Shown here: positions 33,119 through 40,345 of the stretch, one piece after another
Numbering within the stretch: the first letter of the stretch is position 1
Layout: every line of letters begins with the position of its first letter
Assembly (NCBI GenBank): GCA_943327755.2
Contig: CALPYF020000038.1
Span: 1-40,345 of the forward strand
DNA: 40,345 bases
Origin: Deinococcus hopiensis KR-140
GTDB lineage: Bacteria; Deinococcota; Deinococci; Deinococcales; Deinococcaceae
Direction: 5' to 3'
The notes under the pieces: generated by a model
The model's input: only the letters and a program-made list of their open reading frames with translations
Database searches by the model: none
Told to the model about the DNA's origin: nothing
Position numbers and translations under genes: made by a program

Positions 33119-34123
33119 TCATTCGCAGGCCACGCCGTCGCCGTCACGGTCCAGTTTCGGCGAGTAGCCGGGCTGCCCACGCCGCAGAGGGGCTTTCCCG
33201 GCGGCCCGCACCGCCGCACAGTTGGGGTAACTGACGGGCAGGGGCACCCCGCTGGTGCGTGGAGGGGTGGGGGCCCCGGTGCGGGTGGCCGGTGTACCGG
33301 TCCCCCGGGCCGCGCTGATCTGGTAGGTACCGCCCGGCTGCACGGTCACGGTGACTGTGCCGTTCAGATCGGTGCGGTAGATCGCCGCGCCCGCCTTCTT
33401 GTAGAGCGTGATGGCCTCAGCGGTCGGGTGCCCGTAGCTGTTCGGCCCGACACCGATGATCACGTTGCTGGGTCTCACGGCGGCCAGCCACGCGGCGGAG
33501 TCCCCTTTCCTGGCCCCGTGATGGATGCTCTTGTAGACGTCGACCGGGCCGAAGGTGGTGGCCGGAGACTGCCGCAGCCACGCCCGCGTTTCCGGCGTCT
33601 CGCTGTCCCCGGTAATCAGGGCGCGAAAGGCCCCGAACTGCACGAGCAACCCGACGCTGTTGGTGTTCTGGTCGGTCATGCCCGGCGGCGGGGCCAGCAC
33701 CGTGAGCTTGACGCTGCCGAGATTGATCACCTGGTTTTTTGCCGTGAGGCCCTGCGTGCCGGCCTGCTGCGCGGCCGAGACGAGCTTCTGCCAGATCTGC
33801 GTGGTTCCGGCAAGGCCGTTGTTCAGGAAGAAGCGCGGCCGGAACTGCTGCACGGCTGGCACGAGACCGGTGATGTGATCCGCGTCGGCATGACTGGCCA
33901 CCACGAGGTCCAGGGACGGCACCTGATACTGCGCCAGCAGGGCCTTCAATCTCGCCTCGCTGCGCCCCCCGTCATAGAGGACGCTCTTCCCCTCTGGACT
34001 GGTGATGAGCACCGCGTCGCCCTGGCCGACGTCGAGAAAGCGCAGGGTGAGGACCCCGGCGGGTGCCCGCTGCGCGGCGGCCACGCCCACGCTCAGCAGG
34101 AGCAGGGCCAGGGTGCGCCTCAC
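33119..34123 (-). CDS. Secreted ComEC-like metallo-beta-lactamase-fold protein with excalibur domain
   Basis: A 334-aa protein. A signal peptide (RRTLALLLLSVGVAAA, likely cleavage near residue 17) is followed by the MBL-fold domain seen in ComEC/Rec2 C-termini: FLDVGQGDAVLI, LYDGG, ASHADADHITGL (H78, D80, D82, H83), ITGDSE and KSIHHGARKGDS. The C-terminal 40 residues form an excalibur calcium-binding domain ending DRDGDGVACE. It is probably an exported nuclease or phosphodiesterase. GTG 34123 overlaps the stop of the preceding DUF3006 frame, the usual pairing for this type of gene. No link to the dpd system is evident. Confidence 0.85.
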   Translation of the reverse strand: MRRTLALLLLSVGVAAAQRAPAGVLTLRFLDVGQGDAVLITSPEGKSVLYDGGRSEARLKALLAQYQVPSLDLVVASHADADHITGLVPAVQQFRPRFFLNNGLAGTTQIWQKLVSAAQQAGTQGLTAKNQVINLGSVKLTVLAPPPGMTDQNTNSVGLLVQFGAFRALITGDSETPETRAWLRQSPATTFGPVDVYKSIHHGARKGDSAAWLAAVRPSNVIIGVGPNSYGHPTAEAITLYKKAGAAIYRTDLNGTVTVTVQPGGTYQISAARGTGTPATRTGAPTPPRTSGVPLPVSYPNCAAVRAAGKAPLRRGQPGYSPKLDRDGDGVACE

Positions 34124-34381
34124 AGGTCCACGTCCCCGGAGGGTGCCCTGGCGTTGAGTGCATCCAACGTCGCCCTGCTGACGGCACGCTGCACCCGCGT
34201 GCGCGCGTGATCGATCTCCAAGTCGAGATCCCCGCCCGTGACCGTCAGGCGGACCACTTCCCCTTCCTGAATGCCCTTCGGGAGGCTCGCCCGCGGTGCC
34301 GTCCGGGAGCTCCACGCGGGCCTGGGTGCCTTCCAGGCCGTCGACGGTCATGAAGGCGGGTGGCAGGTCGTCCAGGGTCAT
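34120..34381 (-). pseudogene. DUF3006-type small protein, frameshifted
   Basis: The frame opens MTLDDLPPAFMTVDGLEGTQ with VELPDG, the DUF3006 N-terminus, then changes near 34285: family-like sequence continues in another frame (ASLPKGIQEGEVVRLTV, then GGDLDLEIDHARTR) to a TGA overlapping the GTG of the MBL-fold gene. A one-base insertion or two-base deletion within the GC-rich run CCGCGGGCGAG explains it. It could be a real mutation or a sequencing error. Confidence 0.65.
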
Positions 34382-34554
34382 GCCGCACACTACTGCACCG
34401 CGACTTTCATCCTGTCGGCTTCTGCCGGGTCACTGGATACTTCATACAGAAGGGGCAGCGTACGGGCCGTCGCGGCCTCTATCAGGTGAATCCCGTCGGA
34501 CCTGCCAGTGCCGACACGTCACCCTCACCGCGCTCTGGCCGTACCCAGCCACCC

Positions 34555-35191
34555 TCAACACCTGACGGTCCGCCGCCTGATTCGTGGTCGCGTCGACAGC
34601 ACGTCCCGGTCCGGGAGGTACTGCCGGACCCGCCGGGGCGGGAGTAAACCGCGCGGGTGGCGGCCGTCACGGTGCGGGCGGGCAAGGAGGTCGTGGAAGG
34701 CGCGAACCTCAGCGCGGAGCGCGGTCACCTCATCTGCAAGAGCACACTTCCCGCGCGGAGGTCCTGAAGCGTCACCAGTGCCGGAAGACCGGCATGTGGA
34801 TTGTCGCGTGGGTATCCAGACGAGCGAGGGCCACTTCGAATGTGACGCCGTCTTCGGTTCTGGAGAGGTTCACGGCCTGGTCGAATAGCTGCACGCTCTC
34901 CGGGTAGAACGAGAGACCGGCACCCCGGGTGAGTCATTCCGCGCCATCGTGGGTCCGGTTGTTGATGGTACGGGCACTGACATCGTACCGATCGGCGAGC
35001 TCCTGGGTGGCGAGGGGCGTCCGCTCGAAGCGGAAACGTTGCCCTTTTGTCGTGAGGTCTTCTTCGCTTCCAAGTTCTTTCCGAAATCGTTTTTCCCTCG
35101 TGCCGGGAGGTGGTTTCTCGTGAGGCAAACTTCGCTTCCAGGTTCCTTCCGAAGAGCGCGTAGATTCCGCAAACTTAATCAGTGCTAGCAA
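34555..35191 (-). pseudogene. Decayed helix-turn-helix protein gene
   Basis: The minus strand encodes LATQELADRYDVSARTINNR, a clear HTH, then a TGA near 34936. The same frame continues after the stop as family-like sequence (SFYPESVQLFDQAVNLSR, FEVALARLDTHATIHMPVF) to another stop. A shifted frame then reads ADEVTALRAEVRAFHDLLA to TGA 34555-34557. So the gene has one nonsense mutation and one frameshift. The part near 35191 contains an imperfect duplication and may not be coding. Probably a former plasmid or phage DNA-binding protein. Confidence 0.6.
35045..35155. repeat. Imperfect 42-bp direct repeat
   Basis: Two related blocks: 35045-35087 and 35114-35155, sharing CGTGAGG, CTTCGCTTCCA and GTTC-TTCCGAA in the same order. 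The copies start 69 nt apart. They lie in or just upstream of the decayed HTH gene and may be a local duplication or old binding sites. Confidence 0.6.
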
Positions 35192-36110
35192 TCGCGCTGT
35201 CCGGCCGGTTCGTCTGGATTTCTGGCCTGGCGTGCGTCTGCGTGGGCATTCTCGGGTGTCGAGTGGGCTCGCGGGGCAGTGTGGGGGTGGTGGCGAGCCG
35301 GGGTGGGTGCTCGTGGCTCGTTGCGAAGTTCGCGTGGTGTGGGGATCGTGGCCTCCTGGGGTGGTGGGAGGGCTTCTGTTGCGAAGTTGGGGTGGGCGCT
35401 GGGCCTCCCGTTGGTCGGCCGGGCGCGCCAGGTGGGTGGGGGCGCACCCGGTGGGATGGGGGCCTGGGCGGACGCTTCCCAGGGGGCGGTATCAGGGCCG
35501 GGGTTGCCTGCGGGGTGGTGTGGATGGGAGGTGCGCGGGGCCGGGCTGGTCGCCTCGGCCCGCGAGGCGGGGCGCACGTGTGCAGGGTAGGTGTGCCGCC
35601 GGGCCCGCTCTCCTCCCGGCTGTCGGGACTGGAACTGGGGTGGAGCGCCCTGCCCGCGGCCGGGTCGCTCAGGAGGTGCGGGGTGCGTTCGGTGGGGTCG
35701 GTGTGGGTGGTCTTGGGGTCGGGAGGGGTCCTGGCGGGCCGGAGTTCGTGGCGGTCCGTGTGGTCGCGTGGAGGCACGGAGTGCCGGAACGCCGGGGTCG
35801 TGTCGGTCGTGGCCGTGGGCGCGGGCGTGTCGGTCGCGCGGTTCCGGTGGCGGGCGCAGTTGGGTCGGGCCACGCGGTTGGGCGGGGGCGCGGTGGTGGC
35901 GGTGGCGCGGTGGTGGCGGTGGGACCGTGCCGCGGTGGTGCGGTGGTGACAGTTGCGCGGTGCCGCGGTGCATCAGTCACGGAGTGGTGGCGGTCGTCGC
36001 GGTACGGGAGGTCGCGGCAGTGGTGGCAGTGCCGGTAGTGGTGGCAGTACCGGAAGTGGCGGCAGAGACTGGAGTCTTCCCGACGTGACGGTCGATGGCT
36101 TCTCGCGTTC
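35192..36110. other. G/T-rich non-coding tract with GGTGG and GGCAGTGG repeats
   Basis: The plus strand is strongly G+T-rich, with many GGTGG/GGCGGTGG runs, and from about 35985 to 36065 imperfect repeats of (G)GCAGTGG/GGTAGTGG. Both strands give long open frames (up to 268 codons) but with arbitrary composition (Pro/Arg/His or Gly/Trp/Arg), no ribosome binding sites and no recognisable domain. I see no gene here. Confidence 0.6.
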
Positions 36111-36790
36111 CTGCACTCATCCGATGTCGATCGAGGGCTCTGTTGGATACGGGCGGTTGGGGCGCTGGGGGCAGACACGACGGTCCTTTTCTCCGCTGTG
36201 CACTGAGTCCGGGCTATCCAAGCCAGTGAGATGCACACCCATCCGGACAGTCGCGCGATCCGTTGATGCCGACACGTGTGTGGACTGCACCTGGTGTCTG
36301 GCTATGACCACATGCCGGCGGCCGTCCCTTATCTCACACCGGGCTGCACACGGGGGGGAGAGCCACACCGTGTCAGTCCGTGAACTTCTTCGAGGTGATC
36401 CGGTGCCCGCCGGCGGTAGAACGGACAGCACAGGATGTCGATGACTTGAAATTCCGTGGTCTGCAAGACGATTGCGACGCTCTACGGCTCCAAGACCGTG
36501 TCGGAAAAAACTTCAACTCTACCGCGAGAGCCCGCCGGTCCATGGAGAACAGTCGACGCATTCCCGTCTCGTGGCGAAACATCATCATGAGAGACGTGCA
36601 ATTTTTTCGCCACTTCTCGGAGATGGAGGCTACCCTGAGGTGTGCCTGTACGTTTTATCAGTGGGGTGTTGCTACCCCCGTCCGCCCGACTCTGCTCTGA
36701 CCGATCCACGTCGACCGAAACTATTCGCCAACAGCGCGACAGGACCGACGTGATGGCTTCGCTCGCTCTTCCGTCCGTCGGGGACCAGCG
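36111..36790. other. Intergenic stretch, no supported gene
   Basis: About 680 bases with only short unconvincing frames on both strands. The segment 36380-36600 has less biased composition and could be an old gene remnant, but I cannot match it. The promoter for the gene at 36791 should be near its end. Confidence 0.4.
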
Positions 36791-37396
36791 ATGAGGACTG
36801 AGCTGAGTTACAGCTTTGACCAGCCTGCGGCGGTAGTGGAGGTGCCTCAGGGTGTGGTGCGTGCATACGTGCTGACTACAGGTCTCCTGGCTGTGTTGCA
36901 CGGCGGCGTTGAGGTTCCTGAGATCACTGAGCAGGTTGTTCCCGCTTCCGAGGTGTGTTTCGACGAAGAGCTGGGCGCGCAGGTTCTCGCACAGTGTTTG
37001 GCACACCTCTATCGGTCACAGCCCTCCGCAATCTCATCCGACTCATCCGGTCGCCTGCGGGGTCGTGTGATGTGGTCGACCTTGAATCGCGACTGGTGTC
37101 CGGAACAGGAAATTGGTCTACAGATCGATACCGCTGCGGGTCCTGTCGACCTAATTCTCTGGTCGGACATTGACTGGCCTGGTTTGCTGGTCCAGCGGAG
37201 TGGAGTCAGTCTGATGTGTATTGGCGGTACGTTGCGCGCCGATGATGCGGCTGGCTGTGAGGCGTTGACATCGCTACTTTCGGGTGATCAGGCCGGATTC
37301 GTTCGTCATGTGAGGTCTGGCCGGGTGCTACCGGCTGCCTTGGATCCACAGGCAATTGTTACGTCGCCGGGGAGGAAGGCCCACAAGCGTCTGTAG
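36791..37396 (+). CDS. Hypothetical protein, 201 aa
   Basis: Not recognised. Predicted mixed alpha/beta soluble protein; residues 105-150 look like beta strands (EIGLQIDTAAGPVDLILWSD, then LVQRSGVSLMCIGGTL). Four cysteines, no obvious metal site, no signal peptide. A weak GGGGA sits upstream of ATG 36791. Codon use is like the rest of the window, and the antisense 174-aa frame is a shadow. It is followed 30 nt later by a strong hairpin. Confidence 0.65.
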   Translation: MRTELSYSFDQPAAVVEVPQGVVRAYVLTTGLLAVLHGGVEVPEITEQVVPASEVCFDEELGAQVLAQCLAHLYRSQPSAISSDSSGRLRGRVMWSTLNRDWCPEQEIGLQIDTAAGPVDLILWSDIDWPGLLVQRSGVSLMCIGGTLRADDAAGCEALTSLLSGDQAGFVRHVRSGRVLPAALDPQAIVTSPGRKAHKRL

Positions 37397-37425
37397 CAAT
37401 CTGAATCAGAGCTTCAACAACGTCT

Positions 37426-37447
37426 GAGACACGCTGAAGCGTGTCTC
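37426..37447 (+). terminator. Hairpin after the 201-aa gene
   Basis: A perfect 9-bp stem GAGACACGC-TGAA-GCGTGTCTC, 30 nt after the stop of the preceding gene. The tetraloop and position fit a terminator, although the following bases (CTCGGAGC) lack a U-tract. Confidence 0.5.
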
Positions 37448-37630
37448 CTCGGAGCAAGAGCAGTCGAGCTTTCAACGGCTCGGGCAGAAGGGTAGGCTAA
37501 TCTGGAGCGGCATTGTCACAGTCCGGTGATGCCGCTCTTTTGCCGCTTCGGTTCTGACCCAGAGCAGGAATCAGTGAACTGCGTCTCAGTCGATCGAAAT
37601 CAACGATGTCCGGTACTGAGGTCCGAACCC
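37448..37630. other. Intergenic, nothing identified
   Basis: No gene or repeat is seen between the hairpin and the fragment that ends at 37631. Confidence 0.35.
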
Positions 37631-37813
37631 TCACTGGAGTGCTTTGTCGGCGATCAACTGATCGATCTGCTCGGACTGACGACGGGTGAACTCGAAGAGA
37701 TCTTTTTCGGTCACTCCGAAGGCCATGCCCAGCATGGTCACGGCAAGCGTGCCCTGCCAGGGGCCGGGCAGATGTAGAGGACGCAAATCACAGTCGAGCC
37801 GACTTTCTATTGT
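37631..37813 (-). pseudogene. C-terminal gene fragment, unknown family
   Basis: The minus strand has a natural-looking frame ending at TGA 37631-37633: LPGPWQGTLAVTMLGMAFGV, then TEKDLFEFTRRQSEQIDQLI. It is open only back to 37813, with no good start, and upstream is AT-rich DNA. It looks like the last 50-60 codons of a gene whose front is lost. The plus-strand frame of 83 codons over the same bases is less protein-like. Confidence 0.4.
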
Positions 37814-37948
37814 TTAATATGCTTTTTATTTCACTTGAATCTACTCATGGTGCTTAAATCGAAGATTTACAGCTAAATTGATATACATGCTTTCGAACTC
37901 TCTTCATCCACGCTTTCCTATGGACACATCCCATATATATACACCAAA
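37814..37948. other. AT-rich intergenic segment
   Basis: Markedly AT-rich compared with the rest of the window (TTTAATATGC, CATATATATACACC). No gene seen. It may mark the edge of transferred DNA. Confidence 0.4.
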
Positions 37949-38353
37949 TTAAGGGTGATTGATTGGCATTCGGTAACTACTGCCAGGAATAACGGATTCA
38001 AGCAATCCCTGTTCGGCGAGAGCTTGCATATGCTCGCGAAGGGCTCGGCGATTTGACCATTGACCATACCTTTCCGGGTGCTCACTTGTTAAACGCGCAA
38101 TCTGCCACGGGTCCAACAGGTCTGTTCCGCCCTCGTGCCAGTCCCACGAAACGGTGTGGCCATCCAGGACAGCGGTGCAGCCTGCGCCGTGGAAATGAAA
38201 GCGCATGCCGTCTAGTTCGCCAGCCGCAGGGAGCTCGCCTCGCCGGACGGCGCTAGGGACGGCCACACCGTAACGAGCTTCGATGCGGTGAATTACGTCC
38301 CGAATCAGCGCCTGATACTCATCGATTACTCTGTTGAATGTCATCTCTGCCAT
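37949..38353 (-). CDS. DUF6896-like protein, 134 aa
   Basis: Small soluble protein with RFHFHGAGC, VSWDWHEGG and LLDPWQIARLTSEHP, which resemble the FHG-GC and acidic/aromatic blocks of DUF6896. Members often occur as stand-alone genes near polymorphic-toxin or accessory loci and are suspected immunity proteins; function is unproven. No good ribosome binding site at ATG 38353; ATG 38344 is an alternative. No toxin gene is seen next to it. Confidence 0.65.
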   Translation of the reverse strand: MAEMTFNRVIDEYQALIRDVIHRIEARYGVAVPSAVRRGELPAAGELDGMRFHFHGAGCTAVLDGHTVSWDWHEGGTDLLDPWQIARLTSEHPERYGQWSNRRALREHMQALAEQGLLESVIPGSSYRMPINHP

Positions 38354-38600
38354 ATAAATAGGAGACTAGCGTGTCTGCGCTGTCTCGCATGAGAAGGTCT
38401 CAATTCCTTCGATCTTCCTCATTAAATAATGTGAATTCCTTTTCTCATAAATTTCATAATTATCCGGATGACTTCGGGGAAATATGAATGAGCAAGGTTC
38501 AGAAAGTTATTCTGAAATAACAGAGCTTCTTCCCGCCTGATCCGGCGGAAGTCGGTTGAGCATCTTCGTCGTGAATGTTAGGAATTGACAGGAGGTCAAT
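38354..38600. promoter_or_regulatory. AT-rich divergent promoter region
   Basis: Lies between the divergent genes at 38353 and 38601. The part 38410-38480 is AT-rich (TTAAATAATGTGAATTCC, CATAAATTTCATAATTATCC) and probably holds promoters. An imperfect hairpin (TTCCCGCC-TGATCC-GGCGGAA) lies at about 38531-38552, and AGGAGG at 38590-38595 serves the downstream gene. Confidence 0.4.
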
Positions 38601-39164
38601 ATGACTGATTCGTCGGTGACAATTGTGGTTTCTCTGGATCGGCACCTCCACGAAGCGCTCCTTCAACTGTCGACGACGATGAGTCGATCAGTTGAAGATC
38701 TTGCGCGCGAGGCCATCGCCGCCGCGATCGTAATCCCCATGGAACTCGATCTGGAAACTCTCGGCACAGGTCTACTTGATGTCGTCGAAAATTATCAACC
38801 GCCAGACGTTTGCGTATCTGTATCGAATGAAGCCCTTGAAAGATCGAAGGCTCTTTTGTTGCCTACGGACTTGGCAGAACTAGTGCTGGGCGAGGATCTG
38901 ATTCAAAGTCTGACGGGACGTGCCAAGGATATGGCACCATCCACAGAGTCAACAGAGCGCCTGGAAGCGGTTGCCGGTGTGTGCGCTGTTCTGAAAGGCA
39001 CCCGATCTGAAACAGGTATACGTCGATGGTGGAATAAACGGCGATTCAAGCTGGAGGGGTCTTCACCTGCTGATTTTCTCGGCGGAGCTTGGAAGCCTGA
39101 CGAACTTGCGTTCAGACTGGTGGTGGAACTGGCCGAAAGTGACGCGGAATTTTCCGCAACCTGA
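38601..39164 (+). CDS. Antitoxin-like protein: RHH-like N-terminus, MbcA/ParS-like C-terminus
   Basis: A 187-aa protein. The first 45 residues look like a ribbon-helix-helix segment (VTIVVSLDRHLHEALLQL, MSRSVEDLAREAIAAAI). The C-terminal 65 residues resemble the Xre/MbcA/ParS toxin-binding domain: LEAVAGVCAVLKG, GIRRWWNKRRFKLEG, SPADFLGGAWKPDE. Such domains usually pair with RES-domain toxins, but none is encoded downstream, where IS debris starts 80 nt later. AGGAGG is 5 nt before ATG 38601. It may be an orphan antitoxin whose toxin was lost to the IS insertions. Family call is by pattern and moderately sure. Confidence 0.65.
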   Translation: MTDSSVTIVVSLDRHLHEALLQLSTTMSRSVEDLAREAIAAAIVIPMELDLETLGTGLLDVVENYQPPDVCVSVSNEALERSKALLLPTDLAELVLGEDLIQSLTGRAKDMAPSTESTERLEAVAGVCAVLKGTRSETGIRRWWNKRRFKLEGSSPADFLGGAWKPDELAFRLVVELAESDAEFSAT

Positions 39165-39244
39165 TGTGCGTCCGAAAAACGTGCTGGCACAGGTTTTCTC
39201 GGAAGCATCGTGCGCGCACGGTAGAGGTCGGAGGTGGGGCATCC

Positions 39245-39660
39245 ATGACCCGAGCTGCGTATCCAAGCGATCTAACCGACGCCGAGTGGAAGGTACTTTT
39301 TCCCCTTCCACCTCAAGCGTCATCTGCTGGTCGTCCACGGATGTGGTCGCTGCGAGAGATCCTGGACGGTACCTGTTACGTCCTGCGTGGAGGAATTGCG
39401 TGACCGGCGATGCCGCACGACCTTCCCCCCTGGCAGACCGTCTATCACGATCACCGTCTATGGCGACTGCGGGCGTCTGGGAGGCACTTCACACGGTCCT
39501 TCGGGAACTGGTCCACCAGCGTGAGGGTCGCGCAGCGACCCCCAGCGCCGCGATCATCGACAGCCGATCGGTGAAAACGACCGAAGCCGGTGGACCTCGC
39601 GCCTATGACGAGGGCAAGAAAGTCATTGGCCGCAAGCGTCACCTGCTCGTCGACACCCTG
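39245..39660 (+). pseudogene. IS5-family transposase, broken and truncated
   Basis: ATG 39245 begins a typical IS5-type (IS427-like) transposase: YPSDLTDAEWKVLFPL, LREILDGTCYVLRGGIA. TGA 39401-39403 replaces the usual Trp before the AMPHDLPPW block, which follows in the same frame. A frameshift near 39465 then moves the sequence to another frame: GVWEALHTVLRELVHQ, IIDSRSVKTTEAGG (first catalytic Asp), YDEGKKVIGRKRHLLVDTLG. It is cut at 39661 by an IS3-family end. Three independent lesions, so inactive. Confidence 0.85.
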
Positions 39661-39885
39661 GGTAGTGCTCCAGAATCTGACCCTCTCGAAGAGAGGGACG
39701 AGCACACTGGAGATCATCATTGGGAAACAGCAAAAAACCTGAAGCACTGACCTGAAGGAAGCCATCGTCCTGCGCGTGCTCCGAGGCAAACTTAGGGTCG
39801 CCGAAGCAGCCGGGTAGCGTGGCGTGAACGACAGCCTGATCCACACGTGGAACACCCAGTTCGTCGAGGAGGGCCGTGCCCGCGA
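39661..39885 (+). pseudogene. IS3-family left end with broken orfA
   Basis: Starts with GGTAGTGCTCC, the same terminus as at 21375. It continues to a short orfA: KKPEAL, then after a frameshift LKEAIVLRVLRGKLRVAEAAG, a TAG, and GVNDSLIHTWNTQFVEEGRAR. Thus one frameshift and one stop. It belongs to the same element type as the right ends at 1-146 and 40199-40345, and runs into an inverted-repeat segment at 39886. Confidence 0.75.
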
Positions 39886-40044
39886 CGATCGGAAGAGTGA
39901 CACAGTCCTGCTAGCTCGGGAAGGGCGGCTATACGCCAAACGAGAGAGTGAGGTGTAGGGCCTGATGAATTTGGATCTCCATCGGCCTCTGCGACATTGG
40001 CGCACCGTCGCAGGACTAACAGGACTGTGTCACTCTTCCGATCG
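39886..40044. repeat. 159-bp segment bounded by perfect 25-bp inverted repeats
   Basis: The left arm 39886-39910 (CGATCGGAAGAGTGACACAG plus TCCTG) and right arm 40020-40044 are perfect reverse complements, 25 of 25. The 109-bp interior has no convincing gene. It lies within the decayed IS3 orfA. It looks like a small non-autonomous element (MITE) or the stem of an invertible or deleted IS. I saw no clear target duplication. Confidence 0.7.
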
Positions 40045-40198
40045 ATGCCGCTGCTTCCGGGTCTGCGATACGGTTGAGCAGATATGCCGCACGATACTGC
40101 GCGTCCGTTTCGACTGGAATGGCTCAGCGGGGCGCTCATCCTGGCACTGATTCTCATCTCAGTAAGGATGACTCTTGATTGGCAGCACGACCAGGCGG
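40045..40198. other. IS-internal debris, nothing identified
   Basis: No recognisable coding sequence lies between the inverted-repeat segment and the IS3 right end. Confidence 0.35.
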
Positions 40199-40345
40199 GG
40201 TAGTGCTCCAAGTTTGACTTCAAGCGGCGTTACGAGCGTTCGCCGATGAGGTGAGTGTAGACCAGGGCGTGGCGTAGCCGAGCGCCGAATGACGGCGCTC
40301 GTGGTTGTACCACCGGTGAAAGTCCGGCATGGCCGCCCGTACATC
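40199..40345 (-). mobile_element. IS3-family element, right end (copy 3, inverted)
   Basis: The reverse complement of 40199-40345 equals the first 146 bases of the window (apart from one extra base at the window edge), including the transposase C-terminus ending near 40221. The element body lies beyond the window. With 1-146 it forms long terminal inverted repeats around the whole window. Confidence 0.85.

Noticed and set aside
33026..34210. 394-codon plus-strand frame
   Set aside because: Antisense to the secreted MBL-fold protein, which has clear family motifs.
35175..35973. Several 200-268-codon frames on both strands
   Set aside because: They come from extreme G/C strand bias, lack ribosome binding sites, overlap each other on both strands and encode arbitrary Pro/Arg or Gly/Trp-rich sequence.
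36482..37006. 174-codon minus-strand frame
   Set aside because: Overlaps the better-supported 201-aa gene and has no recognisable features.
39886..39910. Illumina adapter contamination (GATCGGAAGAG)
   Set aside because: The match stops after GATCGGAAGAG, the continuation differs from the adapter, and a perfect inverted copy exists 134 nt away.
1..40345. tRNA, rRNA or CRISPR arrays
   Set aside because: No T-loop/anticodon pattern, rRNA-like stretch or regularly spaced repeats were found on reading.

Overview
The window looks like part of a high-GC bacterial genome, most likely a Deinococcus or close relative. This is an inference from overall base composition, strong AGGAGG-type ribosome binding sites, the mix of IS families, and a DUF3006/ComEC-like/excalibur gene pair; no rRNA or marker gene is present to prove it. 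Both ends (1-146 and 40199-40345) carry the same IS3-family right end in inverted orientation, so this is probably a contig broken at a repeated IS, or an IS-bounded accessory island.

The core is a 7-deazaguanine DNA modification-restriction (Dpd) locus in an unusual arrangement. (1) 1026-20046, minus strand: one tightly coupled operon dpdE-dpdF-dpdG-dpdH-dpdI-dpdJ-dpdK, then a RelE-like/UvrD helicase fusion and an unknown 203-aa protein. Five junctions are 4-nt stop/start overlaps. It encodes three large helicases (SNF2, RecQ-like, DEAH with a cysteine cluster), a P-loop ATPase, a PLD nuclease and two accessory proteins: the restriction arm. (2) 20466-22862: nested and decayed IS elements. 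(3) 22940-27908: an XRE regulator divergent from a plus-strand operon of dpdA (TGT-like base-exchange enzyme), a 260-aa DpdG-like protein and a 975-aa DpdH-like ATPase. (4) 27956-32486, minus strand, convergent: a queuosine-precursor transporter (yhhQ), queD, queE, queC and a 662-aa DUF6884-like/TGT fusion that I read as a combined dpdC plus second transglycosylase. A strong two-way hairpin separates the convergent operons.

How it should work: QueD, QueE and QueC make preQ0, and YhhQ may import precursor; GTP cyclohydrolase I is not in the window. The TGT-like enzymes would exchange guanine in DNA for preQ0, and the DUF6884-like domain may convert it further. DpdE-K would attack unmodified DNA. 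I find no dpdB (DndB/ParB-like) or dpdD. Instead there is a second G/H pair beside dpdA, the most novel point in the window.

The rest (32487-40345) is accessory DNA: a secreted metallo-beta-lactamase-fold protein with a frameshifted DUF3006 gene, a decayed HTH gene, a G-rich non-coding tract, a few small hypothetical genes including a DUF6896-type and an antitoxin-like protein, then broken IS5 and IS3 copies. I saw no tRNA, rRNA or CRISPR array.
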